Shown here: piece after piece, positions 61,967 through 64,000 of the stretch
How positions within the stretch are numbered: position 1 is the stretch's first letter
Layout of the letters: each line of letters starts with the position of its first letter
Assembly (NCBI RefSeq): GCF_011777505.1
Contig: NZ_JAATJT010000001.1
Coordinates: 1,364,001-1,428,000 of the forward strand
From: Gaetbulibacter sp. S0825
GTDB taxonomy: Bacteria; Bacteroidota; Bacteroidia; Flavobacteriales; Flavobacteriaceae
DNA length: 64,000 nucleotides
Direction: 5' to 3'
Made by a program: the position numbers and the translations under genes
Notes under the pieces: model-generated
The model's input: only the letters and a program-made list of their open reading frames with translations
Told to the model about the DNA's origin: nothing
Databases searched by the model: none

Positions 61967-61996
61967 CAAATATAGAAATGAAAATGTAATAATCAA
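61967..61996 (-). promoter_or_regulatory. trp operon promoter
   Basis: On the minus strand TTG (61994-61996), 19 nt, TATATTTG (61967-61974). A full Bacteroidota consensus just upstream of the leader peptide ATG. Confidence 0.85.
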
Positions 61997-62104
61997 ATGT
62001 TATGATAAAAAATATGATAAAATTCAAAAAATATCGTTTTAAGGGTTAATAAAAAGTTTTGTTAAAGTTTACATATAATATCTACAGATAGTTATTTTTA
62101 TAAC

Positions 62105-62638
62105 ATGAAGCATACATTAGCCCTTTTTGTTTTGCTATTAGTTTCTTGTAAAACAGACAAGAAAACGGATACAGCTCAAACAGATGACATAAAAACTGAA
62201 ACATCAACAAACAATGATGTTAAACTTGAAATTCATGATTTTAATGGTCTTGAGCCTTATTTAACCAGAACTGATGATAAAATTTATGTTGTTAATTTTT
62301 GGGCAACTTGGTGTGCACCTTGCATAAAAGAACTGCCTCATTTTGAAGCGTTAAATGCTAATTATAAAGGTGAAAACGTAGAAGTAATACTAGTAAGTTT
62401 GGATTTTCCACATCAATTTGAAACTAAATTGAAACCTTACATCAAAGAACATGATTTAAAATCTAAAATTTTGGTTCTAGATGATGTAGATATGAATACC
62501 TGGATTCCAAAGGTTGATGAAAATTGGGATGGTGCTATTCCTGTTACCATCATTTACAATAAAGACAAACGTAAGTTTTACGACCAAACATTTACTTACG
62601 ATGTATTAGAAAACGAGTTAAAACAATTTTTAAAATAA
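62105..62638 (+). CDS. TlpA-like thioredoxin-fold lipoprotein
   Basis: A 177-residue periplasmic lipoprotein (lipobox LVSC, Cys15) with a thioredoxin fold and active site NFWATWCAPCIKELP (CxxC). The residue before the cis-Pro is in GAIPVTIIYN. TlpA/ResA-type proteins reduce disulfides, for instance in apocytochrome c maturation. Followed after 5 nt by a second thioredoxin-fold gene; divergent from the trp promoter. Confidence 0.92.
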   Translation: MKHTLALFVLLLVSCKTDKKTDTAQTDDIKTETSTNNDVKLEIHDFNGLEPYLTRTDDKIYVVNFWATWCAPCIKELPHFEALNANYKGENVEVILVSLDFPHQFETKLKPYIKEHDLKSKILVLDDVDMNTWIPKVDENWDGAIPVTIIYNKDKRKFYDQTFTYDVLENELKQFLK

Positions 62639-62643
62639 AAACT

Positions 62644-63270
62644 ATGAAACTTATTAAAACACTATCTATACTTGCAATTGTAGTAGTTGTAAGTGCATTT
62701 TCGGTTAACTCTAAAGCTTCCACAGGATATGAAGTTGGAGATATAGCCACAGATTTTAAGCTTAAAAATATTGATGGAAAAATAGTCTCTTTAGCGGATT
62801 ATAATGAGGCCAAAGGCTTTATTGTAATTTTTACTTGTAATACCTGTCCATATGCTGTGCAATATGAAGATAGAATTATTGCATTAGATAAAAAATATGC
62901 ACCTAAAGGATATCCAGTAATAGCAATTCAGCCGAATGATCCTGATGTACAACCTGGAGATAGTATGGAAGCCATGAAAGCAAGAGCAGTGTCAAAAGGA
63001 TTTACATTTCCTTACTTAATGGATGAGGGCCAAAAAATTTACCCTCAGTATGGTGCTAATAAAACGCCACATGTTTATATTCTTGAAAAAACTAATAAAG
63101 GCAATATTGTTAAGTATATAGGCGCTATTGACGATAATTATAAAGATGCTTCAGCTGTAAATGTAAAGTATGCTGAAAATACAGTAGACGCTTTATTAGC
63201 TGGTAACGAAGTTCAAGAAACAACAACTAGAGCTATTGGATGTTCAATTAAAGTTAAAAAAAGTAATTAA
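62644..63270 (+). CDS. exported thioredoxin-family protein
   Basis: A 208-residue protein with a signal sequence (VVVSAFSVNSKA) and the AhpC/TSA-thioredoxin fold of the 'thioredoxin family protein' group: VGDIATDFKLKNIDGKIVSLADYN and active-site FTCNTCPYAVQYED (CxxC followed by Pro). GANKTPHVYILE has the cis-Pro. Probably a periplasmic redox protein functioning with the adjacent TlpA; its exact substrate is unknown. Confidence 0.88.
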   Translation: MKLIKTLSILAIVVVVSAFSVNSKASTGYEVGDIATDFKLKNIDGKIVSLADYNEAKGFIVIFTCNTCPYAVQYEDRIIALDKKYAPKGYPVIAIQPNDPDVQPGDSMEAMKARAVSKGFTFPYLMDEGQKIYPQYGANKTPHVYILEKTNKGNIVKYIGAIDDNYKDASAVNVKYAENTVDALLAGNEVQETTTRAIGCSIKVKKSN

Positions 63271-63322
63271 CTGTAACATACTAATTTTTTTACCGTCTTT
63301 ATTATAAATTACAAAGAAATGT

Positions 63323-63330
63323 TAATTTTG
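63323..63330 (+). promoter_or_regulatory. -7 box TAATTTTG before the rhodanese gene
   Basis: Exact TAnnTTTG match 15 nt before the start codon; no TTG at standard spacing. Confidence 0.5.
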
Positions 63331-63345
63331 CTTAAAAATTAATGT

Positions 63346-63660
63346 ATGGCAAATTTGACTCAAGAAGAGTGGAAGCAACAATTGGTTAATGATTCTAATG
63401 CAGTAATATTAGATGTGCGTACTGATGAAGAAGTTGCCGAAGGGATAATACCGAATGCAATTCAAATAGATATTTATAAAGGGCAAGGGTTTATATATAA
63501 ACTTGAGGAATTAGATAAAACCAAAAATTACTATGTGTATTGCCGTTCAGGTGCTAGAAGTGGTCAAGCATGTGCAATCATGAATCAATTAGGTTTTAAA
63601 AACGCCTATAATCTTTCTGGAGGTATTCTTGAGTGGAATGAAGACCTTGTAACAAACTAA
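63346..63660 (+). CDS. rhodanese-like protein
   Basis: A 104-residue single-domain rhodanese, cytoplasmic (no signal). VILDVRTDEEVAEGIIPNAIQIDIY is the typical start and YVYCRSGARSGQACAIM holds the active-site Cys loop CRSGARS. The domain transfers sulfane sulfur or acts as a sulfur carrier. A second, exported rhodanese follows after 12 nt, so the pair may handle sulfur on both sides of the membrane. Confidence 0.93.
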   Translation: MANLTQEEWKQQLVNDSNAVILDVRTDEEVAEGIIPNAIQIDIYKGQGFIYKLEELDKTKNYYVYCRSGARSGQACAIMNQLGFKNAYNLSGGILEWNEDLVTN

Positions 63661-63672
63661 AGATGTTTTATT

Positions 63673-64000
63673 ATGAAACGAATACTTTTTGTTTTAATAG
63701 CTTTTATGGTATTAAACTATAGCTGTAAAGAAAAAGAAGTTGCTACAAGCCAAATTGAAGTAATTTCTCCTGAAGAAATGCAAGAAATTTCACAAATAGA
63801 AGGTATGCAATTAGTAGATGTTAGAACTCCTGAAGAATATGATGAAGGCTATATTGAAGGATTTCAGAATATTGACTTTTTCTCAGACACTTTTTCTCAA
63901 GAAATAGAAAAGCTAGATAAATCTAAACCAGTAATTGTGTATTGTAGATCTGGCAGAAGAAGCGCAGATTGTGCTAAACAGCTTAAAGATAAGGGATTTG
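63673..64000 (+). CDS. rhodanese-like lipoprotein, truncated by window edge
   Basis: Visible 109 codons, cut at the window end. The N-terminus MKRILFVLIAFMVLNYSC has a lipobox-like end (Cys18). The rhodanese fold continues with MQLVDVRTPEEYDEGYIEG and the active-site loop VYCRSGRRSADCAK. Periplasmic or outer-leaflet location is inferred. Pairs with the cytoplasmic rhodanese 12 nt upstream. Confidence 0.88.
   Translation, partial: MKRILFVLIAFMVLNYSCKEKEVATSQIEVISPEEMQEISQIEGMQLVDVRTPEEYDEGYIEGFQNIDFFSDTFSQEIEKLDKSKPVIVYCRSGRRSADCAKQLKDKGF

Noticed and set aside
1-64000. CRISPR arrays, prophage or IS elements
   Set aside because: No regularly spaced repeats, transposase or integrase genes, or phage structural genes were seen in the window.

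Overview
The window reads as a low-GC chromosomal segment of a flavobacterium (Bacteroidota, family Flavobacteriaceae; I would not commit to a genus). Support comes from repeated Bacteroidota-type promoters (TTG, about 18-22 nt, TAnnTTTG), weak or absent Shine-Dalgarno sequences, many short lipoproteins of flavobacterial type, a class III glutamine synthetase, a fused B12-dependent acyl-CoA mutase (IcmF), and dispersed GAGYGMAGTCGA repeats. I see no prophage, transposase, CRISPR array or rRNA. The window opens inside tpiA and closes inside a rhodanese lipoprotein gene.

Layout. 0-3.6 kb: tpiA-prmA-clpS, a metal-binding/membrane gene pair, and a Crp/Fnr regulator whose stop codon lies in a perfect TTGAT-N4-ATCAA palindrome in front of a GIN-domain lipoprotein. 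3.6-8.2 kb: a formylglycine-generating-enzyme-like lipoprotein, a sodium/solute symporter, RidA, tRNA-Arg(ACG), apt and a 50-residue conserved small protein. 8.6-12.8 kb: a BlaI/M56/serine-hydrolase operon with a BlaI-type operator over its promoter. 12.9-31.1 kb: mostly housekeeping (Ca/Na antiporter, GSIII, purM, B12-dependent NrdJ, DASS transporter, prfA, signal peptidase, pyrF) with a few orphan small genes. 31.2-36.5 kb: icmF, then an 11-cysteine metallothionein-like peptide gene directly in front of a SigZ-like sigma factor, then an Lrp regulator. 36.5-43.1 kb: secreted amidohydrolase and M14 peptidase, DJ-1 lipoprotein, VOC/MFS pair. 43.3-52.7 kb: DUF1684, FluC/CrcB, MazG-like, ilvE, DUF4920, cytochrome c, mnmD, trmL, class V aminotransferase, CPBP protease.

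52.7-62.0 kb is the trp operon on the minus strand, in the order E-G-D-C-F-(unknown)-B-(CBM9-like lipoprotein)-(glycosyl-hydrolase-like lipoprotein)-A. It carries a complete attenuator: a recognisable promoter, a 15-codon leader peptide with three consecutive Trp codons, an antiterminator segment just after the leader stop, and an intrinsic terminator before trpE. The two envelope carbohydrate genes between trpB and trpA are joined to them by zero-gap or overlapping junctions, so Trp starvation should also raise their expression. The window ends with a redox cluster (TlpA, thioredoxin-like, two rhodaneses).

The strongest candidates for undescribed biology are the trp operon with embedded envelope glycan genes and its attenuator, the metallothionein-like/SigZ pair, the Crp/Fnr regulator with an FNR-type site at its own 3' end, and a repeat family that has entered two coding regions in frame.
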